From JAGVPT01 sp963827085 (GTDB lineage: Bacteria; Bacteroidota; Ignavibacteria; UBA10030; UBA8401), in contig CAWGZY010000005.1 of assembly GCA_963827085.1 (NCBI GenBank), positions 558,001 through 622,000 on the forward strand: a DNA stretch of 64,000 nucleotides. The letters run 5' to 3'. The first letter of the stretch is position 1. Each line of letters opens with the position of its first letter. The notes under the pieces are model-generated. The model was not told the DNA's origin and searched no databases. It was given only the letters and a program-made list of their open reading frames with translations. Shown piece by piece: positions 43,562 through 51,141 of this stretch. The position numbers and the translations under genes were made by a program.

Positions 43562-43640
43562 ATAAATATTATCCCTTAGTAATATTTGATGTGTTCCTTA
43601 ACTTTTACATGAGCTTGATTAAGAGAAATCGGTCAAGCAA

Positions 43641-43719
43641 GTGCAGAAGTAGAGTTCTCAGCCGAAATCTTTGTGACGTTTCTGCACACGCCGCAAAGCT
43701 CTTTCGGCATTTTTATTTT
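43641..43719 (+). promoter_or_regulatory. Attenuator-like leader of the replication module
   Basis: GTGCAGAA (43641-43648) pairs with TTCTGCAC (43680-43687), and GCCGAAA (43661-43667) with TTTCGGC (43702-43708), followed by ATTTTTATTTT. The two helices interleave, so only one can form without a pseudoknot: a terminator/antiterminator-like arrangement 14 bp before the first gene of the module. No strong promoter of its own is seen. Confidence 0.5.
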
Positions 43720-43732
43720 AAAGAGGCTTCCA

Positions 43733-43903
43733 ATGGACACACAAACAACAGATGCACAGATTGTTTTACTTAGAGACTTTCAACACTGGCTCGACCTTCG
43801 CACCTATTGGGTCAAGCGAAAGCACAAGTCGTTTGAACGATACTGCGAAAGCAAGTTGGAGGAGATACAGCGAAGAATGAGGGCGCTTGAGGGCAGCAAC
43901 TGA
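43733..43903 (+). CDS. Small hypothetical protein of the replication module
   Basis: A 56-residue, highly charged helical protein (DFQHWLDLRTYWVKRKHKSF, KLEEIQRRMRALEG). The ATG at 43733 follows AAGAGG by 6 nt, and its leader GAGGCTTCC-n-ATG matches the int leader. It ends 1 bp before the initiator-like gene. Function unknown. Confidence 0.6.
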   Translation: MDTQTTDAQIVLLRDFQHWLDLRTYWVKRKHKSFERYCESKLEEIQRRMRALEGSN

Positions 43904-43904
43904 C

Positions 43905-44639
43905 ATGGACTGGATTAAACTGCATCGGTCAATACAGGAAAATGAGTTCTACTTTGCTGAGCGATTCACCAAAGCGCAGGCATGGATTGACTTGCTGCTT
44001 TTGGCAACGTTTAAAGAAAGAACGGTATTTCTTAGAGGGGTTGAAGTGCATTTGATGCCGGGGGAGCTTTGTTATTCACAGGTATCACTTGCGAAGCGGT
44101 GGAAGTGGAACGAAAGAACCGTCAACAAGTTCTTGAAGCTGCTCGAAAAACGAGAAATGATACAGAGCAGAATAACGTACGTAACAACTGTAATTTCAAT
44201 ACGAAATTGGAATCTGTATCAAAGCAATACAGAGCAGAATACAGAGCAAAGTAAGAGCAAAATACAGACAAACAAGAAGGGAAAGAAAGATAATAATGTT
44301 TCCTGTGGGGAAACTCTTTTTCCATTAGCTGAAAAGATATATCAGCACTATGCCGCCAAGGTGCGTGCCGGTGCGAAGGCGGATGCTGTCAACAATATCG
44401 CAAAGCTATTGAAGGAACACTCTGAGGAAGAGCTTCTCGCTTGTATTGACCGGTACTCAACGAGCGGAATGTCGAAAGAGGCACAATATCGGATTCAGGC
44501 AAATAACTTTTTCGGAGAAAAGGAGAGGTTCAAAGACTATCTTGGCAGGGGTTCACCGGAAACAAGCGAGATTAAGACAGCCAGCTTAACGCCTCAACTT
44601 ACTGAAACACAAAAATTTCTTATGGAGCAAGAACCATGA
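43905..44639 (+). CDS. Replication initiator/helicase-loader-like protein
   Basis: The 244-residue protein opens with WIKLHRSIQENEFYFAERFT and LCYSQVSLAKRWKWNERTV, the winged-helix start typical of phage and plasmid replisome organizers. After a Lys/Asn/Gln-rich linker (about 115-140) comes a helical region ending TETQKFLMEQEP. It would bind the element's origin or load the helicase encoded next, with which it overlaps by 4 bp. The family is inferred from pattern and context. Confidence 0.65.
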   Translation: MDWIKLHRSIQENEFYFAERFTKAQAWIDLLLLATFKERTVFLRGVEVHLMPGELCYSQVSLAKRWKWNERTVNKFLKLLEKREMIQSRITYVTTVISIRNWNLYQSNTEQNTEQSKSKIQTNKKGKKDNNVSCGETLFPLAEKIYQHYAAKVRAGAKADAVNNIAKLLKEHSEEELLACIDRYSTSGMSKEAQYRIQANNFFGEKERFKDYLGRGSPETSEIKTASLTPQLTETQKFLMEQEP

Positions 44640-45925
44640 ACAAAGAAGAACGAGAACAGCTTGAACGAAATATAATTGGGGCAATTCTCAATATGCCGAA
44701 GGGTTTGCACGAGGTACGACGGGCGCTGAAACCTGAAATCTTTAGAACGCAATTTCATCGAAAGGTTATGCAGTCAATATTTGCTTGTTTGAGTGCTGAT
44801 GTTGAAGTGAACGTAGTGAATATAGCAACGCTTGGAAAGTTTAACCCGCAAGAAAATGTTGACTTGTGCGGAATTCCAGCGGGTGGCGGTGACTTGCAGT
44901 TGTTGGCAAAAACACTCACTGAAGCTGTCATTGTGGAACGGTGCGAACTTTTCAAGAATCATATCAATGAGGATGCAGATGCCTTTGAGATTCTTGATGA
45001 ACTCCGAAAGTTAGATAATGAAACAACGGCACTCATAACGATGAACACCCGCAAGGACAAGTTGGACTTGCTGAGCGAATTCACGGACTACCTTTTAGGA
45101 AATGCGAAAGATGGGGTGCGGAGGATAGCAACGGGCTTCCCGACATTAGACAAAATGCTGAAGGGTGGACTTGAGGCTGGAGGGTTTACGTTGTTGGGTG
45201 GAACGCCGGGGGCAGGGAAAACCTCGTTAATTCTTTCACTTGCTTTGACTGCTGCGAGAAAGGGAACGAGGGTTGCGTTTATCGAAGGCGAGATGACAGC
45301 AAATGAAATTCTTGAACGGCTCAACGGAATTGCGACAGGAAGTGACATTGACACAATTCGTAAGGGAAAAGACTTTGATGCACTTTCCAAAAGATTTATT
45401 TCAGAATTGTATGAACTTCCGCTTGAAATCGTGATTGCAACTGAACGAACGCTCGATTCATTAACGGCTGAAATTCGACGCTGTGTGCATGAGGGAAGTA
45501 AGTTGGTGTTTGTGGATTATCTTCAGGTGTTTGCTCCGAAAGGGAAGGCGGAGGATGAATACTCACAAATTAAGAAAGTGTCCGAAACACTCCGGCAACT
45601 TGCCTTGAAAAATGCGGTGCATCTGTGCGTTTGCTCTTCACTCAATAGGTCAGAAGTGAACTCCGAGAGGGTAACACTCAATTCCTTCTATGGTTCGTCA
45701 CAGCTTGGACATGACTGCTCAGTCGGATTGGTTATTACCGGAGAGCAGAAAGATTTTCAAGAACTTGTTACACCGGAACGTGATGTTTCGTTGCATGTAA
45801 TCAAGAACAGACCTGGAGCGCGGGGGGAGGTTGCGCTAAAATTTCACCTTGCAAGTCAAAGATTTGAAGAAGTGACTGTTTCCGCTCAGCCTTTAGAGCG
45901 TGATGACGTTTTCATGGAGAGGTAA
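44636..45925 (+). CDS. DnaB-like replicative helicase of the element
   Basis: The 429-residue protein has a DnaB N-terminal helical domain (about 1-100, LERNIIGAILNMPKGLHEV) and a RecA-like helicase domain: ATGFPTLDKMLKGGLEAGG, Walker A GGTPGAGKTSLI, Walker B KLVFVDYLQVFAP and SSLNRSE. It would unwind DNA during autonomous replication of the element. It is slightly shorter than chromosomal DnaB and distinct enough to be the element's own copy. Confidence 0.88.
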   Translation: MNKEEREQLERNIIGAILNMPKGLHEVRRALKPEIFRTQFHRKVMQSIFACLSADVEVNVVNIATLGKFNPQENVDLCGIPAGGGDLQLLAKTLTEAVIVERCELFKNHINEDADAFEILDELRKLDNETTALITMNTRKDKLDLLSEFTDYLLGNAKDGVRRIATGFPTLDKMLKGGLEAGGFTLLGGTPGAGKTSLILSLALTAARKGTRVAFIEGEMTANEILERLNGIATGSDIDTIRKGKDFDALSKRFISELYELPLEIVIATERTLDSLTAEIRRCVHEGSKLVFVDYLQVFAPKGKAEDEYSQIKKVSETLRQLALKNAVHLCVCSSLNRSEVNSERVTLNSFYGSSQLGHDCSVGLVITGEQKDFQELVTPERDVSLHVIKNRPGARGEVALKFHLASQRFEEVTVSAQPLERDDVFMER

Positions 45926-45929
45926 ACCA

Positions 45930-46337
45930 ATGGCATCGGAGATTTTTGACAAGTACGGAAACAAGCTTTATTCCCTCAACGGGGTCATTCATTTACAACT
46001 GAAGAGCGGACAAAAGCGCACGTTAGGGACTATTGAGAAGGATACATTCATCACATCCCGCAAGTTAGCTGTCCATCGATTTCAAAAAATGGACGGCATC
46101 GGCTTTAATTGGCAGTTGATGAACAAGGGGAAGTTCTCAAAAGTAGAAGTTGCGCTATCGGACGGTAGGACGCTAAGAACAACGCGGAGTTCGATATTAA
46201 AACACGGCTCAACGAAAATGTTCAAAGCGCAGGGTTTTGAACTACAGATGTTCCTTCCCCTGGAAATGTTCAAAGGATTTATTGAGTCAGAGCCCGCTCC
46301 AGAGAAGGAAAATATTCCTTTTGAGGTGGCTGGATGA
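45930..46337 (+). CDS. Hypothetical protein (replication module)
   Basis: A 135-residue protein, mainly beta-like in its first half (KYGNKLYSLNGVIHLQLKSG). No family recognised. The ATG follows GAGAGG; it begins 4 bp after the helicase stop and overlaps the next gene by 4 bp, so it belongs to the same operon. Confidence 0.6.
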   Translation: MASEIFDKYGNKLYSLNGVIHLQLKSGQKRTLGTIEKDTFITSRKLAVHRFQKMDGIGFNWQLMNKGKFSKVEVALSDGRTLRTTRSSILKHGSTKMFKAQGFELQMFLPLEMFKGFIESEPAPEKENIPFEVAG

Positions 46338-46561
46338 GCGAAAAAATTGCCAAAATTGAAGAGGAGATATTGTTTGTCATGCAAGACGTTGACGAATTGC
46401 TCGACGAAAAATTTCAATCCGGCGAAATGAACACAGAGCAGTACCTCAACGTGATTCAGCAGATACGGGCTTATGCAGACGAAAGCAGGAGAATCATTGC
46501 TTTACTGCACATGCAAATAACGCACGGAGCCTCCAGCGTTCACAATCTCTTTAGCCCTTAA
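46334..46561 (+). CDS. Small coiled-coil protein (replication module)
   Basis: A 75-residue acidic protein whose first 60 residues form probable helices (KIAKIEEEILFVMQDVDELL, QYLNVIQQIRAYADESRRII). It overlaps the previous gene by 4 bp and ends the replication operon. Function unknown. Confidence 0.55.
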   Translation: MSEKIAKIEEEILFVMQDVDELLDEKFQSGEMNTEQYLNVIQQIRAYADESRRIIALLHMQITHGASSVHNLFSP

Positions 46562-47017
46562 AAAAGTGATAGAATCGGATACCTAAAAAGAGGTTATCTA
46601 GATTTTTAGACAAAAGGAGTCTAAAGTAGAAAATGTAGAGGGGGCGCTACTCGTTTTTTTAAAAGCAAAGAGGGAAGCTGAAGCTAAAGTAGTTTCAATT
46701 TGTTACTACACTTTGTGGCTGTATGAATTATGCCACCTTTTTAGACAAAAGGGGGAAAGTAGTATAAAGTATTACAAAGTGTAAAAAGTGTGATGCTCAG
46801 ACAGGGTCATAAAGTATAAGGAAATATGAAGGGTATCGCAAAGTGTGATAAAGTGCTATTGAGTTTTTGCTAGTCCCTAAAAGGGCTTTGAAAAACAATC
46901 AATGGAAATCAAAATAGTAACTCGAAATATGACAATCACCAACAAATACAGGCTCAGAATTGAAAAAGTCGTTTGAATTAATGTCCTTTAAACCCATACT
47001 ATTTAGGAAAAAATAAA
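46562..47017. other. Iteron-like AT-rich region, candidate replication origin
   Basis: This 456-bp gene-free stretch follows the replication operon. AAAGT occurs about nine times between 46622 and 46858, several as AAAGTGTRAT or AAAGTAT. A 15-bp direct repeat TTTTTAGACAAAAGG lies at 46604-46618 and 46739-46753, each followed by AAAGTAG, and an AAAGTAG/CTAC-ACTTT inverted pair lies at 46687-46715. Next to initiator and helicase genes, an origin is the natural reading. Confidence 0.5.
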
Positions 47018-47539
47018 ATGGGTGGCTCCGGCAGTGGTCGATACGGGTTCCGTTCAGTCGTTGAAGACGCGCTCAAGCTTGATTCGTATAGCCTTCAGCG
47101 GAAAGGTTTACTGAGCACACGGCTCACTGGAATCGTTCCAATTTTTCTGGTATGGAGTAACACTGTAACAGGCGAGAAGGTCGCTTCGATTAATTATGAA
47201 GTGAATTATTCCTTCGACCGAATGACCCTCGACTATACCTGCACTGCGGGAGGAGAGAAGCATCAAGTAAAGGAGGCTATTTCGCTAAGCAGGCAGAAAA
47301 CAAACTTTGGAGGCTCCCGTTTCCTGTTCCTTTGTCCCGGTTGTAGCAGAAGGACGGCAAAGCTATATGTACCAAGCGGCGGGATTTATTTCCGCTGCCG
47401 GACGTGCTACAGGCTCACTTATCAAAGCTCTAATGAAAGCCATAGGTTTGACGCTATGTTTGCTCAGTTTGCAAAAACTTCAGGGGTTCCTCTCTTACAG
47501 GTAAAAAATATCCTCAGCCCAAAAAACTTTAAGGTTTAA
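47018..47539 (+). CDS. Zinc-ribbon protein of the GGxGSGR family
   Basis: A 173-residue protein that opens GGSGSGRYGFRSVVEDALKL, a start common in small phage- and plasmid-borne proteins of unknown role. A four-cysteine ribbon follows: CPGC at about 107-110 and CRTC at about 128-131, then YQSSNESHRFD. Probably binds nucleic acid through the zinc ribbon. It is the last protein gene of the element. Confidence 0.7.
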   Translation: MGGSGSGRYGFRSVVEDALKLDSYSLQRKGLLSTRLTGIVPIFLVWSNTVTGEKVASINYEVNYSFDRMTLDYTCTAGGEKHQVKEAISLSRQKTNFGGSRFLFLCPGCSRRTAKLYVPSGGIYFRCRTCYRLTYQSSNESHRFDAMFAQFAKTSGVPLLQVKNILSPKNFKV

Positions 47540-47580
47540 ACATCTTGCAGATTGATGGATGGCGTCGTATATTTGTATTG

Positions 47581-47683
47581 AACATAAGAGACGGCTTCCG
47601 CAAAAAACCAAGTAGATTTTCATCCGTAAGGGTGAAACGCACAAGTGTTCAAGGGTCGGAAGCCTCTCGCTTGTGCGTTTTTT
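47581..47683 (+). ncRNA. Candidate small RNA 2, with anti-RBS stretch
   Basis: A promoter TTGCAG-17-TATATT (47545-47573) would start a transcript near 47581. It forms H1 (GGCTTCCG 47593-47600 with 47657-47664), hairpin P2 (47618-47625 with 47630-47637, GTAA loop), and terminator helix H2 (47636-47645 with 47670-47679) ending in a T tract. H1 and H2 interleave as in small RNA 1. CGGAAGCCTC at 47657-47666 is a perfect 10-nt complement of the int leader at 39498-39507, and nine of these match 43723-43731. Confidence 0.62.
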
Positions 47684-47695
47684 ATTTGTGGCAAG

Positions 47696-47716
47696 TGGTT
47701 GCTCAAGTGGTTGCCC
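47696..47716 (+). repeat. Integrase arm-type repeats, right end
   Basis: TGGTTGCTC (47696-47704) and TGGTTGCCC (47708-47716) repeat with a 12-bp period and the same orientation as the left-end pair. They lie about 62 bp before the right tRNA copy. Confidence 0.6.
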
Positions 47717-47778
47717 TGAGAAGAGATTTTGAATAAGCTCAGAGCGGGAACTTGGCGAAAGTAGACTGAATTCGAGAT

Positions 47779-47850
47779 GCTGAAGTAGCTCAGCGGTAGA
47801 GCAGCGGTTTCGTAAACCGCAGGTCGTGGGTTCAAATCCCACCTTCAGCT
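47779..47850 (+). tRNA. tRNA-Thr(CGU), intact copy
   Basis: A full cloverleaf: 7-bp acceptor GCTGAAG/CTTCAGC, anticodon stem GCGGT/ACCGC with loop TTCGTAA (anticodon CGT at loop positions 3-5), T loop TTCAAAT. CCA is not encoded. It reads the ACG codon. It is the right attachment copy (attR). No convincing promoter is seen in the 95 bp between the small RNA terminator and its 5' end. Confidence 0.93.
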
Positions 47851-47870
47851 CTTCTATATGTGAAAAAGAG

Positions 47871-47908
47871 ATCCGTCCCCTGGCTTTCGAAGAAGGACGG
47901 ATTTTTTT
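47871..47908 (+). terminator. Terminator after tRNA-Thr
   Basis: ATCCGTCC (47871-47878) pairs with GGACGGAT (47895-47902), followed by seven T. It ends the tRNA transcript before the YpdA-like gene. Confidence 0.88.
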
Positions 47909-47925
47909 ATGAGAAAGGGAATCAT

Positions 47926-48882
47926 ATGTATGATGTCGTGATCATTGGAGCGGGGCCGGCGGGGCTTTCGGCTGCTATCGAAGCGCACAAAGCCGGATTA
48001 CACTACATCGTTATTGAAAAAGGGGGAGTGGTCAATTCTATTCAACAATTCCCGACGGCGATGTCTTTTTTTTCCACTCCGGAATTGCTCGAGATCGGCG
48101 GCATCCCGTTTACTTCGTCATCGATCAGGCCGACAAGAACGGATGGCCTGGAATACTACTTAAAGGTCGCCGAGTATTTCAAACTGCACATACATCTTTT
48201 TGAACGGGTAGTTTCCATCCGGAAAGGAGAACAAAATTTCGAGCTGAAGACAAGTAAAACCTCATACACTTCAAAGAATGTGATCGTCGCAACCGGTTAC
48301 TTTGATAACCCGAATCTATTAAACATTCCCGGCGAAGAATTGCCGAAAGTATCGCATTACTACTCGGAGCCATTCTCGTTCTACCGGCGGAATGTTGCCG
48401 TTCTTGGCGGCAAGAATTCTGCAGCAATTGCTGCTTTGGAGCTGTACCGGCATGGTGCTTCCGTCACACTTATTCATCGGAAGGAAAAATTGAGCGAGGG
48501 AATAAAATATTGGATTCTTCCGGACATCGAAAACAGAATAAAAGAAGGTTCGATCGCCGCGCATTTTTTAACTGAGGTTAAAGAGATACATGCGGAATCA
48601 ATCCTTCTCGAAAATAACGCTAAAGGGAGGTTCTCAATTCCAAACGATTTTGTTTTCGCTCTCACGGGATATCACCCCGACGTTTCCTTTCTCGGGTCAA
48701 TAGGTGTGGAAACTAATCTCGAAACAATGGCGCCGATACACGATGAGGGAACGATGCAAACAAATATTCAGGGTCTCTATATCGCAGGCTCAATTGCGGC
48801 AGGGAAGAACAACAACAAGATATTTATCGAGAACGGCCGCTTGCACGGAAAATCTATCATTTCATCGATTCTCAAGCGATGA
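47926..48882 (+). CDS. ypdA: YpdA-family FAD-dependent oxidoreductase (bacillithiol disulfide reductase-like)
   Basis: The 318-residue flavoprotein has the FAD motif VVIIGAGPAGLSAAIEAHKA, TGYFDNPNLLNIPGE, a second dinucleotide motif VAVLGGKNSAAIAALEL and IQGLYIAGSIAAG. It lacks the CxxC of thioredoxin reductases, matching YpdA, which reduces bacillithiol disulfide with NADPH. That agrees with thiols reported in Chlorobi relatives, but the thiol is an inference. The ATG at 47926 has AAAGGG upstream. Confidence 0.85.
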   Translation: MYDVVIIGAGPAGLSAAIEAHKAGLHYIVIEKGGVVNSIQQFPTAMSFFSTPELLEIGGIPFTSSSIRPTRTDGLEYYLKVAEYFKLHIHLFERVVSIRKGEQNFELKTSKTSYTSKNVIVATGYFDNPNLLNIPGEELPKVSHYYSEPFSFYRRNVAVLGGKNSAAIAALELYRHGASVTLIHRKEKLSEGIKYWILPDIENRIKEGSIAAHFLTEVKEIHAESILLENNAKGRFSIPNDFVFALTGYHPDVSFLGSIGVETNLETMAPIHDEGTMQTNIQGLYIAGSIAAGKNNNKIFIENGRLHGKSIISSILKR

Positions 48883-48939
48883 TCTTTTAGAAATTCGGCG
48901 GGGTTACAGTTTGAGTCTTCTGAATAATCCAAAAAGTTT

Positions 48940-49073
48940 GGCTCACGCAAATCCCGAGGGGATGGCTTTGCCAGACGCGAAGTCGCAAATTGATTATGAA
49001 ACAGAGTCTTCGCGCCTTTTCCCAAGGAGATGGCTTCGCCAGCGGCTTGGCGAGAGATGATTTTTCAGATGTC
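48940..49073. repeat. CGCAAAG-type inverted repeat carrying two 22-bp insertions
   Basis: Reads as the same element as 55766-55858 in the opposite orientation (31-bp end with two mismatches: ACATCTGAAAAAT...CTCGCCAAGCCGC). Compared with it, two 22-bp blocks are added, at 48952-48973 and 49020-49041. The blocks are direct repeats of each other (19 of 22 identical) and contain TGGC-TTN-GCCA. It fills most of the 291-bp gap before atpD. Confidence 0.75.
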
Positions 49074-49095
49074 TTATTTTTCAATCAAATTTGCA

Positions 49096-49124
49096 TTGAT
49101 TTTTCTCTAGAATTTGAGTAATTT
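49096..49124 (+). promoter_or_regulatory. Promoter for atpDC
   Basis: TTGATT and TAATTT are 17 nt apart, about 50 bp before the atpD ATG, which has AAAGGA 5 nt upstream. Confidence 0.5.
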
Positions 49125-49173
49125 GAAATGTTAGTTACGTTTGTTATGAATAAAGGCTCATGAAAGGATCAGA

Positions 49174-50583
49174 ATGGCCGAAGGAAAAATAGTTCAAGTA
49201 ATCGGACCGGTTATCGATATCGATTTCTCGGATGGTGCGTTGCCTCAGATTCTCAACGCTGTGATAATTTCACGGACAAACATTGAAGGAGTTCAAGAAG
49301 ACCTTGTCGTTGAAGTGCAGCTGCATCTCGGCGAAAACCGGGTGCGCACCGTTGCTATGGATTCGACCGACGGTTTGGTAAGAGGGATGAAGGCGGTCGA
49401 CACCGGCGAACCGATCAAAGTGCCGGTTGGTCCGAAAGTGCTCGGACGCCTGATCAACATCATTGGAAAGCCTATCGATGCGTTAGGACCTGTTGAAGCA
49501 AAGGCCTACTATCCAATCCATCGTCCGGCTCCGGATTTCAACGAACTCAGCACACAGAAAGAAATGTTTGAAACGGGGATCAAGGTGATCGACTTGCTCG
49601 AGCCGTACACAAAGGGGGGCAAAACAGGTTTATTCGGCGGAGCGGGTGTCGGAAAGACAGTATTGATCACAGAGCTGATTCATAACATCGCTAAGGAGCA
49701 TGGCGGTTATTCCGTTTTTGCCGGCGTGGGCGAACGGACGAGAGAAGGGAACGATCTCTGGCGTGAAATGAGAGAATCCGGAGTATTAGAGAAGACCGCG
49801 CTGATCTTCGGTCAGATGAACGAACCTCCCGGTGCTCGTTTACGGGTCGGACTGACGGCGTTGACGACGGCGGAATATTTCCGCGATGAAGAGGGAAAAG
49901 ACGTTCTTCTTTTCATCGACAACATTTTCCGGTTCACACAGGCAGGCTCCGAAGTTTCCGCTTTGCTCGGACGCATGCCGTCGGCGGTCGGGTATCAACC
50001 GACGCTGGCAACTGAAATGGGTGCGTTGCAGGAGAGAATTACCTCGACGAAGAAAGGATCGATCACATCGGTCCAGGCAATTTATGTTCCTGCGGACGAT
50101 CTCACAGATCCGGCTCCGGCGACGACGTTCTCCCATCTCGATGCAACGACAGTGTTAAGCCGCCAGATTTCCGATATGGGAATTTATCCGGCAGTGGACC
50201 CGCTTGATTCGACTTCCCGCATCATGGACCCGGAAATTATCGGGCAGGAACACTACGAGATAGCCCGCTCAGTAAAAAACATTCTCCAATCATATAAAGA
50301 TCTTCAAGATATCATCAACATTCTTGGAATGGATGAATTGTCCGACGAAGATAAGCTGGTTGTGGGGCGTGCACGCAGGATTCAGAAATTTTTGTCGCAG
50401 CCGTTCTTTACCGCTGAACAATTCTCCGGCGTCCCGGGGAAATACGTGAAACTTGCGGATACAATCAAGGGCTTTAAGGGCATCATCAACGGGGACTATG
50501 ATTATTTGCCGGAAAACGCTTTTTACATGGTCGGTACAATAGAAGAAGCTATCGTACAAGGCAAAAAATTGCAAGCAGCGTAA
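49174..50583 (+). CDS. atpD: ATP synthase F1 beta subunit
   Basis: The catalytic subunit of F1. The 469-residue protein has P-loop GGAGVGKT (155-162), GERTREGNDLW, LFIDNIFRFTQAGSEVSALLGRMPS (about 240-265, spoken here by position) and YVPADDLTDPAP. It pairs with atpC 23 bp downstream. The other ATP synthase genes are absent, so the operon is split, as in Chlorobi relatives. Confidence 0.97.
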   Translation: MAEGKIVQVIGPVIDIDFSDGALPQILNAVIISRTNIEGVQEDLVVEVQLHLGENRVRTVAMDSTDGLVRGMKAVDTGEPIKVPVGPKVLGRLINIIGKPIDALGPVEAKAYYPIHRPAPDFNELSTQKEMFETGIKVIDLLEPYTKGGKTGLFGGAGVGKTVLITELIHNIAKEHGGYSVFAGVGERTREGNDLWREMRESGVLEKTALIFGQMNEPPGARLRVGLTALTTAEYFRDEEGKDVLLFIDNIFRFTQAGSEVSALLGRMPSAVGYQPTLATEMGALQERITSTKKGSITSVQAIYVPADDLTDPAPATTFSHLDATTVLSRQISDMGIYPAVDPLDSTSRIMDPEIIGQEHYEIARSVKNILQSYKDLQDIINILGMDELSDEDKLVVGRARRIQKFLSQPFFTAEQFSGVPGKYVKLADTIKGFKGIINGDYDYLPENAFYMVGTIEEAIVQGKKLQAA

Positions 50584-50606
50584 AAAAAGAAAAGCAGTCA
50601 AGGGAC

Positions 50607-51014
50607 ATGGCAGGCAAAAATTTTACACTCGATATCGTTACCCCGACGAAAACGGTTTTTTCCGGAGAAGTCCAGAGTTTCAGCGCGCCGGGCGAAGCCG
50701 GAGGATTCCAGGTGTTATTTGATCACGCTCCGTTTCTCTCGTCGATTACGGTCGGACAAGTGAAGGTTATTGACCCCGCCGGGGCGGTAAGCCGCTATGC
50801 AACAAGCGGAGGCTTCGTTGAGATCAACGACAACAAGGTCATACTTTTGGCCGAGACGGCTGAGCGTTCCGATGAAATCGATGTCGCGCGGGCTGAGAAA
50901 GCAAAAGAGCGTGCCGCACGGCGACTACAGGAAAAAGAAAGCATTGATGAACAACGTGCCCGCGTTGCCCTGATTCGCGCCATCAACCGTCTGAAAATTG
51001 CGGGAAACGGCTGA
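50607..51014 (+). CDS. atpC: ATP synthase F1 epsilon subunit
   Basis: A 135-residue epsilon subunit with the beta-sandwich start TLDIVTPTKTVFSGEVQSF, GEAGGFQVLFDHAPFLSSI, and the C-terminal helical pair ARAEKAKERAARRLQEKES. It couples rotation and inhibits ATP hydrolysis. Last gene before a terminator. Confidence 0.94.
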   Translation: MAGKNFTLDIVTPTKTVFSGEVQSFSAPGEAGGFQVLFDHAPFLSSITVGQVKVIDPAGAVSRYATSGGFVEINDNKVILLAETAERSDEIDVARAEKAKERAARRLQEKESIDEQRARVALIRAINRLKIAGNG

Positions 51015-51038
51015 GCTGTACCAATAATTTGATTCGCG

Positions 51039-51073
51039 GCCCACAAAGATTGAATCAGTTTGTGGGCTTTTTT
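51039..51073 (+). terminator. Terminator after atpC
   Basis: GCCCACAAA (51039-51047) pairs with TTTGTGGGC (51059-51067), followed by six T. Confidence 0.92.
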
Positions 51074-51141
51074 GTATGTTCGTTGATTATTCCTCATTAA
51101 TCTGCTATATTGGCATTGAATTTTTTTACAAGATTGAATTC

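Larger units (their letters stand above)
39364..47850. mobile_element. Integrated element in tRNA-Thr(CGU)
   Basis: A stretch of 69 bp covering nearly a whole tRNA-Thr gene is repeated exactly at 39364-39432 and 47778-47846, bounding about 8.4 kb. A complete tyrosine integrase lies just inside the left copy. The interior has a replication module (initiator-like protein, DnaB-like helicase), an iteron-like region and a cargo gene for a T9SS-exported protein, but no capsid, portal or conjugation genes. It looks like an integrative plasmid-like or satellite element. Base composition appears more A+T rich than the flanks by eye. Confidence 0.85.

Noticed and set aside
38462..48912. Shared word GTTACAGTTTG at 38463 and 48903
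   Set aside because: Only 11 bp match and flanks differ; it could be chance in 64 kb and does not extend either repeat family convincingly.
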